From: Steroidobacteraceae bacterium
GTDB lineage: Bacteria > Pseudomonadota > Gammaproteobacteria > Steroidobacterales > Steroidobacteraceae
Direction: 5' to 3'
Assembly: GCA_019683695.1 (NCBI GenBank)
Contig: JADGHX010000003.1
Location: forward strand, 1-64,000
Length of the DNA: 64,000 nucleotides
This document shows positions 49,629 through 59,442 of this stretch, piece by piece. The notes beneath the pieces are model-generated. The model saw only the letters and a list, made by a program, of their open reading frames with translations. It was not told the DNA's origin and made no database searches. Every line of letters begins with the position of its first letter. Position 1 is the first letter of the stretch. The translations under genes were made by a program, and so were the position numbers.

Positions 49629-51179
49629 ATGGCAAACGCGGACATCGTCGTCATCGGATCGGGCCACAACGGCCTCGTCGCCGCGGCGTATCTCGCGAAA
49701 GCGGGCAAGCGCGTGGTGGTGCTGGAGCGCAATGCCTGGTTCGGCGGGGGCGTGGTCACCCGGGAGCTGACGGTGCCGGGCTTCCGGCACGACCAGCACT
49801 CGATGGCGCACATCTTCATCCAGGCCAACCCGGTGCTGGCGAACGACGAGCTCGGCCTCAAGAGCCGGTACGGCCTGCGTTACGAATTCCCCGAGCTGCC
49901 CATGATGTCGGTGTTCGAGGACGGCACCACGCTCGGCCTGTACCGCGATCGCGAGCGCACCTGCGCCGAGATCGCGAAGTTCTCGAAGAAGGATGCCGAG
50001 AGCTACCGCCAGCTTGCGGATCAGGCCGCCGCCTGGCTGCCGATGATCGTCTCGACGCTCTACAGCCCGCCCATGCCGCAGGGCGCCTCGTTCGCGATGA
50101 TGGATCAGAGCCGCGAGGGCCGGCAGATGTGGCGCATCATGCAGATGAGCACGCACGACCTGCTCTGCCGGTATTTCGAGCACGACAAGGTGCGCATGCA
50201 CTTCGCGCGTGTGGCCGGTGAGAACCTCGTTTCACCCGACGAGAAGGCCACGGGCATCGGCCCGTTCGTGTTCGTCGGGTTCCTCGAGGCGTACGGCATC
50301 GGCGTTCCCATCGGCGGCAGCGGCCGGCTCACGGATGCGCTCGTCGCCTGCATTCGCGATCATGGCGGCGAGGTGCACGCCAACGTGGACGTGGATCGCG
50401 TCATCGTGCGGCAAGGCCGTGCGCAGGGCGCGCGCACGAAGGACGGGCGCGAGTTCCTGGCGAAGGACGGAGTCATCGGCGCCATCCACCCGCACCTCAT
50501 CGGCCGCATGGTCGAAGGCGTGGACCCGCAGATCGCGCGCGATGCCGAAGCCACGGAGATTTCCCCCATCGCCTGCATCACGGTGCACGCGGCGCTCAAC
50601 GGGCCGCTGAAGTTCAAGGCGGGCGATCACGTCCGCGCGGTGATGATCGAGCTGCTGCCGAACTCGTACGAGCAGCTGCGCCGCTCGTTCGACGACATGC
50701 GCTACGGCGGCTTCTCCCAGTACCCGCTCGTCGGCCTCGGCTCGCTCACGATGTTCGACCCTTCGCGTGTGCCGCCCGGCAAGGCGACGATGCATGCGTG
50801 GGACTACGTTCCCTACGAGCGGCCGGATGGGCGGTCGTGGGATGACACCAAGCGCGAGTACGCCGAGCGCATGATCCGGCACATGGGGCGCTTCATCGAC
50901 GGGCTGCCGGAGAACATCATCCAGTACCACTGCGACAGTCCCGTGGACATGGAGCGCACCTCGCCCAGCTTCATGCGCGGGGATCTCCACGGCATCGCCA
51001 CCACCACGTACCAGACGGGCTCGCATCGACCCACGCCTGAGCTCGGGCAGATGACCGTGCCCGGCATCGAGCGGCTGTATCTCGTCGGGCCGTTCCAGCA
51101 TCCGGGCGGCGGCGTGTTCGGCGCCGGGCGGGCTGCGGCGATGAAGGCGTTCGAGGATCTGGGGCTCGATTTCCCGTGA
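49629..51179 (+). CDS. Phytoene-dehydrogenase-like FAD-dependent oxidoreductase
   Basis: 'MANADIVVIGSGHNGLVAAAYLAKAGKRVVVLERNAWFGGGVVTRELTVPGFRHDQHSMAH', 'YLVGPFQHPGGGVFGAGRAAA'. Confidence 0.9.
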   Translation: MANADIVVIGSGHNGLVAAAYLAKAGKRVVVLERNAWFGGGVVTRELTVPGFRHDQHSMAHIFIQANPVLANDELGLKSRYGLRYEFPELPMMSVFEDGTTLGLYRDRERTCAEIAKFSKKDAESYRQLADQAAAWLPMIVSTLYSPPMPQGASFAMMDQSREGRQMWRIMQMSTHDLLCRYFEHDKVRMHFARVAGENLVSPDEKATGIGPFVFVGFLEAYGIGVPIGGSGRLTDALVACIRDHGGEVHANVDVDRVIVRQGRAQGARTKDGREFLAKDGVIGAIHPHLIGRMVEGVDPQIARDAEATEISPIACITVHAALNGPLKFKAGDHVRAVMIELLPNSYEQLRRSFDDMRYGGFSQYPLVGLGSLTMFDPSRVPPGKATMHAWDYVPYERPDGRSWDDTKREYAERMIRHMGRFIDGLPENIIQYHCDSPVDMERTSPSFMRGDLHGIATTTYQTGSHRPTPELGQMTVPGIERLYLVGPFQHPGGGVFGAGRAAAMKAFEDLGLDFP

Positions 51180-51382
51180 AGCTCTACGGCCCGGACAACA
51201 AGGAGCTGATGACGGTCACGGCGATCACGCGCGAGGGGAACGAGCTCGTCGTGAAGGGCAAGATCTTCGGCACCATGCCGATGACGGCCAAGCTCCGGCC
51301 CGCCGAAGCCCGCCGTGCCCTGAAACTGCTGGGGTGGAAGAACGCCTTCTTCGCGCTGTCGATGCTCTGGCGCCGAGGCTGA
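51176..51382 (+). CDS. Small uncharacterised protein, translationally coupled to the upstream dehydrogenase
   Basis: 68 aa MKLYGPDNKELMTVTAITREGNELVVKGKIFGTMPMTAKLRPAEARRALKLLGWKNAFFALSMLWRRG; GTGA overlap. Confidence 0.7.
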   Translation: MKLYGPDNKELMTVTAITREGNELVVKGKIFGTMPMTAKLRPAEARRALKLLGWKNAFFALSMLWRRG

Positions 51383-51414
51383 CGTCATTCCCGCCGGCGT
51401 GTGATGATGCGCAG

Positions 51415-51957
51415 GTGGCCCCGCTTACTCCCGAACCCGTTCTGCCCGCCCTCGACATCGCGCTGCGGCTGCTCACCGCGCTCGCCTGTGGCACGGTGAT
51501 CGGGCTCAACCGCGAGTTCCACAACAAGCCCGCGGGCTTTCGCACCTTCGGTCTCGTGAGCGTGGGCTCCGCGCTCATCGTGATCCTGATCCATCAAATG
51601 GAGCACACGGGCCCGGATGCCGTGAGCCGCGTGGTTCAGGGCGTGGTGACCGGTATCGGCTTCATCGGGGCCGGCGTGATCTTCCATCGCGGCTCGCACG
51701 TGGAAGTGCAGGGACTCACCACCGCAGCAGCCGTGTGGCTCACCGCGGGGCTCGGCATGGCGGCCGGCGCCGGGCAGATGAAGCTCGCATGGATGGGTTT
51801 CGGCATCGGGTTGCTGCTGCTGCTCGTTGGCGGCCCCATCGAGCGCCTCCTGACTCGCGCCCTTCGTCGCCTCACGGGCAAGCCCACGAGGCATGAACGC
51901 CGGGTCGGCGCGACCCCTCGCCCGCCGCACGCTCACCGGGACGAAGTGCAGCGCTAG
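51415..51957 (+). CDS. MgtC/SapB-family membrane protein
   Basis: 'LRLLTALACGTVIGLNREFHNKPAGFRTFGLVSVGSALIVILIHQ...VVQGVVTGIGFIGAGVIFHRGSHVEVQGLTTAAAVWLTAGLGMAAGAG'; likely GTG start. Confidence 0.9.
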   Translation: MAPLTPEPVLPALDIALRLLTALACGTVIGLNREFHNKPAGFRTFGLVSVGSALIVILIHQMEHTGPDAVSRVVQGVVTGIGFIGAGVIFHRGSHVEVQGLTTAAAVWLTAGLGMAAGAGQMKLAWMGFGIGLLLLLVGGPIERLLTRALRRLTGKPTRHERRVGATPRPPHAHRDEVQR

Positions 51958-53936
51958 CGCGAGAGCCGCAACAGGCTGGCAATGCCCGCGACCAGCTCGC
52001 GTGCCTCCACGGGTTTCGCGATGTGCATTTGGTAACCAGCGAGCAACGAGCGCTGCCGATCCTCCGCGCGGGCATACGCAGTCACCGCAATCGCGGGCAG
52101 CGGGGTAAGGCGCGCCTGATCCATCGTGCGCACCTGCTCGATGAGCTGATAGCCATCGGTTCCCGGCATGCCGATGTCGCTGACCAGGAGATCGACTTCT
52201 TCCTGCGCCAGCATCCCGAGCGCGCTTGGCGCGCTGCCTGCCGAGAGCACGCGCGCGCCGCGATCTTCCAGGAGCCGCTTCAGCAACATGCGCGTGTCCG
52301 GCTCGTCGTCCACGACGAGGATCACCGCTCCCTCGAGGCTCGGCAGATTCATGGCATCGATCGCGTCCTGGACGGCGATCTGCGCCCGGCTGCGACCGGT
52401 GTAGTCCCTGTCCACGATGGACAGCGGCAGTGCCACGACGAACGTGGCGCCCTGGTTCTCGCCCGGACTCTTCACGCGCACCGACCCGCCGTGCAGCTCG
52501 ACGAGGTTGCGCACGATCGACAGACCGAGCCCGAGCCCGCCGAAGCGGCGCGTGGTCGAGGCGTCGGCCTGCCGGAAGCGATCGAAGACGTGCGGCAGGA
52601 ATTCGGGCTTGATGCCGATGCCGCTGTCCTCGATCACGATCTCGACGTGCGAGTTCTCGCGCTCGAGCACCACCTGGATGCTGCCGCCGGGCGGCGTGAA
52701 TTTCACGGCGTTCGTGAGCAGATTCCACAGCACCTGCTGGAGGCGGTTCGGATCGCCGCGCGTGCGCCCGATGCTCGAATCCAGCATCGCGCGCAGACGG
52801 ATGTTGCGCGCTTCGGCGGACGGCCGCACGGCCTCCATCGCCGCCTGCACCACCTCGTGCAGGTAGATGGGCTGCACCTCGAGATGCAGCTTCCCGGAGA
52901 TGATCCGGCTCATGTCGAGCAGGTCGTTGATGATCTGCGCCTGCGCGCGGGCATTGCGCTCGATCGTCTCGAGCCCGCGCTCGCGCTCACGGTCGGAGAC
53001 GGCGCGCTGGCGCAGGAGCGTGGACCAACCGAGGATCGCGTTGAGCGGTGTGCGCAGCTCGTGGGAGAGCGTCGCGAGGAACTCGTCCTTCAGTTGGCTC
53101 AGCCGCTCGGCTTCCGAGCGCGCCGCGCGCTCGGACTCGAGCAGCTTCTCGCGCTCGCTGATGTCGCGGGCGATCTTCGAGGCGCCGACGATGCGGCCGT
53201 GCTGATCGCGCACGGCCGAGACCGTCAGGGACACGCGGACCGTCTGGCCTGCCTTCGTGAGACGCGTGGTTTCGTAGTGATGGACGCGCTCGCCGCGGCT
53301 CAGGCGCGCGACAATCTCCCTTTCCTCCTTCTGCAGCTCCGGAGGAATGATCCGCAGGATCGACGAGCCGATCATCTCCTCGGCGCTGTAGCCGAACATG
53401 CGCTCGGCTGCCGAATTCCACGAGGTAACGATTCCGTCGAGCGTCTTGCTGATGATCGCGTCATCGGAGGATTCGACGATGGCCGCAAGACGCAGGCGTA
53501 CATCCTCGGCGAGCCGCCGCTCGGTGACATCGATGCCCACGCCGTACAGGCTCACGGCCTTGCCGTCAGCGTCGTAGATGGCCTGGCCCCGGGCATCCAT
53601 CCAGCGCCACTCGCCATTCTCGTGACGAACACGAAACTCGACGGAACACACCTGATGCTCGGCGATCGCGCGATCGACGGCCTCCAGGATCGGGCCGAGA
53701 TCCTCCGGATGAACACGCTCGAGGAAGGTGTCCAGCCGTCCCCGCAGCCCGCCTTCGGGCAGGCCCAGCAGCGCCTCGAATTCGCGACTCCAGCGCATCG
53801 AGTCGTCCGCGAGATTCCGCGTCCACGTGCCCATGCGCGCGGAGAGCAGCGCGAGCCTCAGGAACGAGTCGTCCTCGCCTGGCTCGATTCGGGGCGGGAC
53901 CACTGCGGCCGCGCTTGGGGGACGGTCGTTGTTCAT
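51954..53936 (-). CDS. Hybrid sensor histidine kinase (2 PAS, HisKA, HATPase_c, REC)
   Basis: 'MGTWTRNLADDSMRWSREFEALLGLPEGG', PAS 'AIVESSDDAIISKTLDGIVTSWNSAAERMFGYSAEEMIG', HisKA 'FLATLSHELRTPLNAILGW', 'IEDSGIGIKPEFLPHVFDRFRQAD', REC 'AVILVVDDEPDTRMLLKRLL'. Confidence 0.95.
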   Translation of the reverse strand: MNNDRPPSAAAVVPPRIEPGEDDSFLRLALLSARMGTWTRNLADDSMRWSREFEALLGLPEGGLRGRLDTFLERVHPEDLGPILEAVDRAIAEHQVCSVEFRVRHENGEWRWMDARGQAIYDADGKAVSLYGVGIDVTERRLAEDVRLRLAAIVESSDDAIISKTLDGIVTSWNSAAERMFGYSAEEMIGSSILRIIPPELQKEEREIVARLSRGERVHHYETTRLTKAGQTVRVSLTVSAVRDQHGRIVGASKIARDISEREKLLESERAARSEAERLSQLKDEFLATLSHELRTPLNAILGWSTLLRQRAVSDRERERGLETIERNARAQAQIINDLLDMSRIISGKLHLEVQPIYLHEVVQAAMEAVRPSAEARNIRLRAMLDSSIGRTRGDPNRLQQVLWNLLTNAVKFTPPGGSIQVVLERENSHVEIVIEDSGIGIKPEFLPHVFDRFRQADASTTRRFGGLGLGLSIVRNLVELHGGSVRVKSPGENQGATFVVALPLSIVDRDYTGRSRAQIAVQDAIDAMNLPSLEGAVILVVDDEPDTRMLLKRLLEDRGARVLSAGSAPSALGMLAQEEVDLLVSDIGMPGTDGYQLIEQVRTMDQARLTPLPAIAVTAYARAEDRQRSLLAGYQMHIAKPVEARELVAGIASLLRLSR

Positions 53937-54013
53937 CGGGCGCGTACTATAAGGTAGGCACGGCGGATGCTCAGGTTCCTCAGCCCCGACAACCCGGGGT
54001 TCCGGAGTTTGTG

Positions 54014-55531
54014 ATGAAGCCTGATTGCTCGTCCGCACCGTTTCTTCAATCGATTCGTTCAATCCCGCCTCTCGTGCTGGCGATGGCGATTCTCGGCGTG
54101 CTCACCACGAGCTGCGCGCGCACCGGGGGCGATGCCGTGGCCGCCGACGCCGTTGCGGCCCAGGCGGAGCAGTCGCAGAGCGCCCCGGCGAGCACGTCCC
54201 GCGCGTTACCGGACTTCACAGGTCTCGTGAAGCAGTACGGCGGCGCGGTGGTGAATGTCACCGTGGTCGGACGCAGAACCTCAGCAAGCGCCGGGCCGGA
54301 GACCTCGCCGGATGACCCGCTCTCCGAATTTTTCCGGCGATTTGGCATCCCGGGCCCGCCCGAGACGCCTGATGGGCCAGGTGCCGCGCCCCTGCGCGGT
54401 CTCGGTTCCGGATTCATCGTTTCCCCGGATGGCTATGTCATCACGAACGCGCACGTGGTCAGCGAGGCCGCGGAAGTCACCGTGAAACTCCCGGATCGAC
54501 GCGAGTATCCGGCCAAGGTGGTCGGCGCGGACCTGAGAAGCGACATTGCCCTGCTCAAGGTGGACGCGAACAACCTGCCCACCGTGAAACTCGGGAAAGC
54601 CGAACACCTGACGCCCGGCGAATGGGTGGCCGCGATCGGTTCGCCTTTCGGGTTCGAGAACAGCGTGACGGTCGGTGTGGTGAGCGCCACCGCGCGCGCA
54701 CTCGGGCCCCAGAGCAGCGTCGTGCCCTTCATCCAGACGGACGTTGCCGTGAACCCCGGCAACTCCGGCGGGCCGCTCTTCAACCTGCGCGGCGAGGTCA
54801 TCGGGGTCAACTCCCAGATCTACAGCGCCACGGGCGGGTATCAGGGCATCTCGTTCGCCATTCCCATCGACGTGGCGATGGACGTGCAGCGCCAGCTCCG
54901 CGAGACCGGGCGCGTCACGCGCGGGCGCATCGGCGTGACGATCCAGGATGTGAACGCGCAGCTCGCCCAGTCCTTCCGCCTGGATCGCCCGCGCGGCGCG
55001 CTGATCAGCTCCGTCGAGCCCGGCGGACCGGCCGCGCAGGCCGGCCTCAAACCCGGTGACGTGATCCTGAGCGTGAACGACGAAACGATCGAGACCTCGA
55101 CCGAGCTGCCGGCGCTCGTGGCGAACATCAAGCCGGGAACCCAGGCGCAGATGCGCATCTGGCGCAACGGGCACGAGGAGAAGACGCAGGTCAAAGTGGC
55201 GGAGCTCGAGGACGATACGGCAGTGCCCACCTCCATGAGCCAGGGCCGCGAACGCGGACAGAAAAATGAGCGGCTCGGAATCGGCGTGCGTCCGCTCACG
55301 CCGCAGGAGCGCGAACAGCTCGGCACGGAGGGCACTCTGGTGGTCGAGCAGGTGCAGGGCCCTGCGCTTGCCGCCGGCGTGCAGCCTGGCGACGTGCTCA
55401 TCGCCATCGGCAATTCGCCCGTGCGTTCCGTGGAGGACGTGCGCAAGGCCACCGAGAAGGCGCGCGGGAGCGTCGCGCTGCTCATCGAGCGCGAGAACGC
55501 TCGCATCTACGTACCTGTGCGTATTGGCTGA
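54014..55531 (+). CDS. Do-like periplasmic serine protease (HtrA/DegP family, two PDZ domains)
   Basis: 'GLGSGFIVSPDGYVITNAHVVSEAAEVTVKLPDRREYPAKVVGADLRSDIALLKVDA', 'VNPGNSGGPLFNLRGEVIGVNSQIYS', two PDZ regions. Confidence 0.95.
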   Translation: MKPDCSSAPFLQSIRSIPPLVLAMAILGVLTTSCARTGGDAVAADAVAAQAEQSQSAPASTSRALPDFTGLVKQYGGAVVNVTVVGRRTSASAGPETSPDDPLSEFFRRFGIPGPPETPDGPGAAPLRGLGSGFIVSPDGYVITNAHVVSEAAEVTVKLPDRREYPAKVVGADLRSDIALLKVDANNLPTVKLGKAEHLTPGEWVAAIGSPFGFENSVTVGVVSATARALGPQSSVVPFIQTDVAVNPGNSGGPLFNLRGEVIGVNSQIYSATGGYQGISFAIPIDVAMDVQRQLRETGRVTRGRIGVTIQDVNAQLAQSFRLDRPRGALISSVEPGGPAAQAGLKPGDVILSVNDETIETSTELPALVANIKPGTQAQMRIWRNGHEEKTQVKVAELEDDTAVPTSMSQGRERGQKNERLGIGVRPLTPQEREQLGTEGTLVVEQVQGPALAAGVQPGDVLIAIGNSPVRSVEDVRKATEKARGSVALLIERENARIYVPVRIG

Positions 55532-55681
55532 TACCCGCGCACGAACACCCACCGGGCCCGCACGCTGCACTGAAAGGGCGCGGCGCGCGGGCTTGCGCGC
55601 GATGTGGCGCGCGTCGCCTCGATCCGTCCCGAAAATGGTATTGTTCCGACCCCTCGAATCCGGGTCCTTCGGAAGGAGCGC

Positions 55682-56569
55682 ATGGTCGCCAAAATCATCG
55701 ATGGCAGGCAGGTTGCGGCAAGCATTCGCCAGGAATGCCGCGAACGGGTCGAGGTGCTGCGTCAGAGGACGGGCGTGGTACCGGGTCTTGCCGTCGTGCT
55801 CGTGGGAGACAACCCCGCCTCGGCACTTTATGTCGCCAACAAGGTACGCGCCTGCGGCGAAGTGGGCATCCGCTCCTTCCGCCAGGAGCTGCCGGCCAGC
55901 ATCGATACGGCCACGCTTCTCGACACGATCCAGCGCCTGAGCGCGGATCCGGCCATACACGGCATCCTCGTGCAGCTGCCTCTGCCGCCGCACATCGACA
56001 TGCGGCGCGTGCTGAGCGCCATTCCCGTCGAGAAGGACGTGGACGGGTTTCACCTGTACAACGTCGGCGGCCTCGTGGTCGGCAACACCGTGTTCCCGCC
56101 CTGCACGCCCTACGGCGTGTGCCGGTTGCTCGAGCACGAAGGCATTCCGGTCGAAGCGCGCAACGTGGTCGTGGTCGGCGCGAGCAACATCGTCGGCAAG
56201 CCGATGGCGCTCATGCTCATGCAGCGTGAAGCCACGGTGAGCATCTGCCACGCGAAAACGCGCGACCTCGCCCAGTACACCATTCTCGCGGACATCCTGG
56301 TCGTCGCCGCGGGCAAGCCGAATCTCATCCTGCCGCAAATGGTGAAGACCGGCGCGGTGGTCATCGACGTGGGCATCAACCGTCTGCCGAACGGCAAGAT
56401 TGCCGGCGACGTGGATTTCGAAGGCGTGCGCCAGAAGGCCTCGTACATCACGCCGGTGCCGGGCGGTGTCGGGCCGATGACCGTCACGATGCTTCTGGTC
56501 AACACGATCACCTCCGCCGAGCGGGCGGCGGGGCTGCCCACCGAAGGCTCGAGCCGGAACGCGGCCTGA
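55682..56569 (+). CDS. folD: Methylenetetrahydrofolate dehydrogenase / methenyltetrahydrofolate cyclohydrolase
   Basis: 'VVLVGDNPASALYVANKVRACGEVGI', 'GILVQLPLPPHID', 'VEKDVDGFHLYNVGGL', 'PPCTPYGV', 'VGASNIVGKPMALML', 'PVPGGVGPMTVTMLLVNT'. Confidence 0.97.
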   Translation: MVAKIIDGRQVAASIRQECRERVEVLRQRTGVVPGLAVVLVGDNPASALYVANKVRACGEVGIRSFRQELPASIDTATLLDTIQRLSADPAIHGILVQLPLPPHIDMRRVLSAIPVEKDVDGFHLYNVGGLVVGNTVFPPCTPYGVCRLLEHEGIPVEARNVVVVGASNIVGKPMALMLMQREATVSICHAKTRDLAQYTILADILVVAAGKPNLILPQMVKTGAVVIDVGINRLPNGKIAGDVDFEGVRQKASYITPVPGGVGPMTVTMLLVNTITSAERAAGLPTEGSSRNAA

Positions 56570-56642
56570 GCGCGCGCACTTTCCGCGCTCAGCGGCGCGC
56601 CGGTCTAGAATAGACCGCTCACATGTCGAGTCGGGGAGTGTC

Positions 56643-57170
56643 GTGAGCTCAACGTTACGCGAGCAGTTGCTCAAGGTGGGACTGGTCACGGAACAGCAGG
56701 TGCGCGCGAGTGAACAGCGCCGTGCGCCTTCGCGCCGCAAGCCCGAGCCCACCCCTGAACAGAAGCTCGCCGCGCAGAAGGCGCAGGCCGCCAAGATCGC
56801 GCGGGATCAGGAACTCAACCGCCAGCGCCAGCTTGCGGCCGAAGCGAAGGAACGCGCGATGCAGATCAAGCAGCTCGTCGAGCAGCATCGGCTGCCGAAG
56901 GTGCTGGACAGCGACGATCGCTTTCATTTCGTTGCCGGCAAGAAGCTGCGCTTCATCCTCGTGAACGAAGCCATGCGCGAAGGGCTGAACAACGGCTCGC
57001 TCGCCATCATCCGCTACAACGGCAGCAGCGACGTCGTGCCCGCGGAGATTGCGGAGCGCATTCGCGAGCGCGATCCGCGCGCAGTTGTGCAATTGAAGAA
57101 CGAGCCCGATCCGGTGGACGAAAACGATCCCTACAAGGACTTCGTCGTCCCCGACGATCTGAAGTGGTGA
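56643..57170 (+). CDS. DUF2058 family nucleoprotein/polynucleotide-associated protein
   Basis: 'STLREQLLKVGLVTEQQVRASEQRR...LVEQHRLPKVLDSDDRFHFVAGKKLRFILVNEAMREGLNNGSLAIIRYNGSSDVVPAEIAERIRERDPRAVVQLKNEPDPVDENDPYKDFVVPDDLKW'. Confidence 0.93.
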   Translation: MSSTLREQLLKVGLVTEQQVRASEQRRAPSRRKPEPTPEQKLAAQKAQAAKIARDQELNRQRQLAAEAKERAMQIKQLVEQHRLPKVLDSDDRFHFVAGKKLRFILVNEAMREGLNNGSLAIIRYNGSSDVVPAEIAERIRERDPRAVVQLKNEPDPVDENDPYKDFVVPDDLKW

Positions 57171-57224
57171 GCCCGCAGCCGCTGCCGGACGGGGCGGCGG
57201 CACACCCGGTGGTTCCGCGTCAGG

Positions 57225-57244
57225 GCGGTTGAACGTTCAACCGC
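57225..57244. repeat. Perfect 20-bp palindrome between convergent genes
   Basis: GCGGTTGAACGTTCAACCGC, identical to its reverse complement. Confidence 0.85.
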
Positions 57245-57256
57245 TCGCCGCGCACG

Positions 57257-58123
57257 TCAAAGCTGCTCCCGCAGGAAGCGCAGCGCCTGATCCAGGCTCT
57301 CGCCTTCGTAGAAGGCGCTCCCGCCATGCGCCACGCCGTGAAGCACGCGGAGCTGCACGGCAAGGCCGTGTTGCTGGTACGCGCCTTCCAGCTCGTGCGC
57401 CTGATTGATGGGCATCTGCGGGTCCCGGTCGCCATGGAACAGCAGCAGCGGCGGGTCTTCACGATCGACATGCATCACGGGGCTCGCAAGCCGCGCCAGC
57501 TCCGGCACGCGCTCCGGCAATGCGCCCAGCAGCCGCTCGAGCGCCGGCCGTCGCACGTTCAGTCCGAACGGTGTCGACTGCTCGAGAATCGTTGTGAGAT
57601 CGGATGCGCCGTAATAGCTGATGATGGCCTGCACGCTCGAGGACTGATCGAGATGCTCACCCACCGTCCCTTCAAGCTCCGCATGACCGTTCGTCACGCC
57701 GACGAGCGCGGCCAGATGGCCACCGGATGAGGCACCGGCGATCGCGATCCGGTCCGCGCGCACGCCGTACTCCCCTGCCCGCGCGCGCAGAAAACGGATG
57801 GCCGCCTTGATGTCATGCACGTTCGCCGGAAAGCGTGCCTCGGTGCTCTGGCGGAACTCCACGCTCGCGACCGCGAAGCCGTGCCGGACGAACGCGGCCG
57901 GGTAGTCCTGTTTCGATCCGGCATACCACGCGCCGCCGTGCACCCACACCAGCAGCGGGGGCGCTTCGCCTGTGTTTGCGGGCAGATGCAGGTCCAGCCG
58001 CAGGGACTTGCCGTCCACCTGCGCGTATTCGATGTCCGGTATGTCCATCGCCCTGTCCGCCGAGACGGCGTGCGGGCCGAGAAGCGCAGCCGCCATTGCA
58101 ACGATTACCCGGCTTGTCACCAC
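57257..58123 (-). CDS. Alpha/beta hydrolase (esterase/lipase, HSL-like), secreted
   Basis: Signal-like N-term, 'PPLLVWVHGGAWYAGSKQDYPAAFVRHGFAVASVEFRQST', 'IAIAGASSGGHLAALVGVTNG', 'PPLLLFHGDRDPQMPINQA'; GTG start likely. Confidence 0.9.
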   Translation of the reverse strand: MVTSRVIVAMAAALLGPHAVSADRAMDIPDIEYAQVDGKSLRLDLHLPANTGEAPPLLVWVHGGAWYAGSKQDYPAAFVRHGFAVASVEFRQSTEARFPANVHDIKAAIRFLRARAGEYGVRADRIAIAGASSGGHLAALVGVTNGHAELEGTVGEHLDQSSSVQAIISYYGASDLTTILEQSTPFGLNVRRPALERLLGALPERVPELARLASPVMHVDREDPPLLLFHGDRDPQMPINQAHELEGAYQQHGLAVQLRVLHGVAHGGSAFYEGESLDQALRFLREQL

Positions 58124-58238
58124 GAGCTCCCGAGTTCTTCCGCGGCGTGAGTCTATTTGGCCGGCCCGCCCGAGGGGAATTGCGGGCACCACGGCCGAAA
58201 CTGCATGATCCCGCACGCAAATCAAGGGGGTGATCACA

Positions 58239-59291
58239 ATGAGAAATCGACTGTGTCTCGCAGCGCTGCTCTTTTCCGGGTTCGCCGTCACCACCCTTCC
58301 GGCCCACGCGGCCTGCGAACCGGAAGGTGACGCCCAGTTCATCTGCGGCCTGCCCGCCCCTGAGGATCTCATTCGCGTGCCCGACAGCCCGTGGGTGATC
58401 GTGAGTGGCATGGCCGAGAAGACCTCGCAGCTCTACCTCGTGGACTCGCGCACGAAGGAGGCACGCGGCCTGTACCCTGCTGCAGGTGCCCGCACCCGCC
58501 ACGACAAGAAGTTGTATGGAGCCTGTCCGGGGCCCCTTCCGAAAGGCGTGTTCGGCGCGCACGGCATCGATCTGCAGCCGCGGAATCGTGGCGCCTACAC
58601 GCTCTATGCCGTGAACCACGCCGGACGCGAATCCATCGAGGTGCTGGAGCTGGATGTCACCGGCGCCGTTCCGGTGGCCACGTGGATCGGCTGCGTCGTG
58701 TTCCCCGCCGGCGCCTCGGGTAACGGCATCGTGGGGTTGCCCGACGGCGGCTTCATCACCACGAACTTCAAGGACCCGGCGGACAAGAACGCCTTCCAGA
58801 AGATGTCCGCCGGCGAGATCACCGGCAACGTGCTCGAGTGGCATCCGGGCACGGGCTGGACCGAGCTGCCCGACAGCGCGATGTCCGGCGCGAACGGCAT
58901 CGCGCTTTCGCGCGACGGCAAGTGGCTGTACGTGGCGGGCTGGCCGGGCAAGAACATCGTGCGCTTCGAACGCACCGGCGAGCGCTGGACGAAGCGGGAT
59001 GCGATTCCGACCGGCTTCCTGACCGACAACCTGCGCTGGATGGCCGACGGCTCGCTGCTCGCCGCCGGGCAGGATGCGGACATGCCCGCCGTGTTCGGCT
59101 GCGCACCGCCTGCCTGCCGCGTGAAATCCGCCGCGGTGAAGATTGACCCGCGCACACTCGAGATGACGCGCGTGATTGCCTACCCTGGCAGCGCGCACTT
59201 CGAAGGCGCCACGACGGCGATCGACGTCGGCGACGAATACTGGGTCGGCAGCTTCCGCGGCGATCGCGTGGTACGCCTGCCCGCCCGCTGA
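58239..59291 (+). CDS. Secreted SMP-30/gluconolactonase-like beta-propeller protein
   Basis: Signal peptide MRNRLCLAALLFSGFAVTTLPAHA; 'GAHGIDLQPRNRGAYTLYAVNHAGRESIEVLELD', 'SGANGIALSRDGKWLYVAGWPGKNIVRFER'; RBS AGGGGG upstream. Confidence 0.8.
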   Translation: MRNRLCLAALLFSGFAVTTLPAHAACEPEGDAQFICGLPAPEDLIRVPDSPWVIVSGMAEKTSQLYLVDSRTKEARGLYPAAGARTRHDKKLYGACPGPLPKGVFGAHGIDLQPRNRGAYTLYAVNHAGRESIEVLELDVTGAVPVATWIGCVVFPAGASGNGIVGLPDGGFITTNFKDPADKNAFQKMSAGEITGNVLEWHPGTGWTELPDSAMSGANGIALSRDGKWLYVAGWPGKNIVRFERTGERWTKRDAIPTGFLTDNLRWMADGSLLAAGQDADMPAVFGCAPPACRVKSAAVKIDPRTLEMTRVIAYPGSAHFEGATTAIDVGDEYWVGSFRGDRVVRLPAR

Positions 59292-59442
59292 TTACACGCG
59301 ACGCTTCGCGAGGCGACCGCGCATCGCTTCGTGCGGTGAGGTGAACACGCGCGCTTCATGCGAGCGCGCCTAGTCCACGCTGTCAGCCGCTCTGCCAAGC
59401 CCATCCCGGATGGAGATGGCGCCGACGCGCTCGCGCAGCGCA

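Noticed and set aside
52023-53957. 644-aa plus-strand ORF opposite the hybrid histidine kinase
   Set aside because: Antisense shadow ORF of a clear PAS/HisKA/HATPase/REC protein
54281-56794. 837-aa minus-strand ORF spanning htrA and folD
   Set aside because: Covers two strongly supported genes on the other strand; composition typical of codon-shadow artefacts
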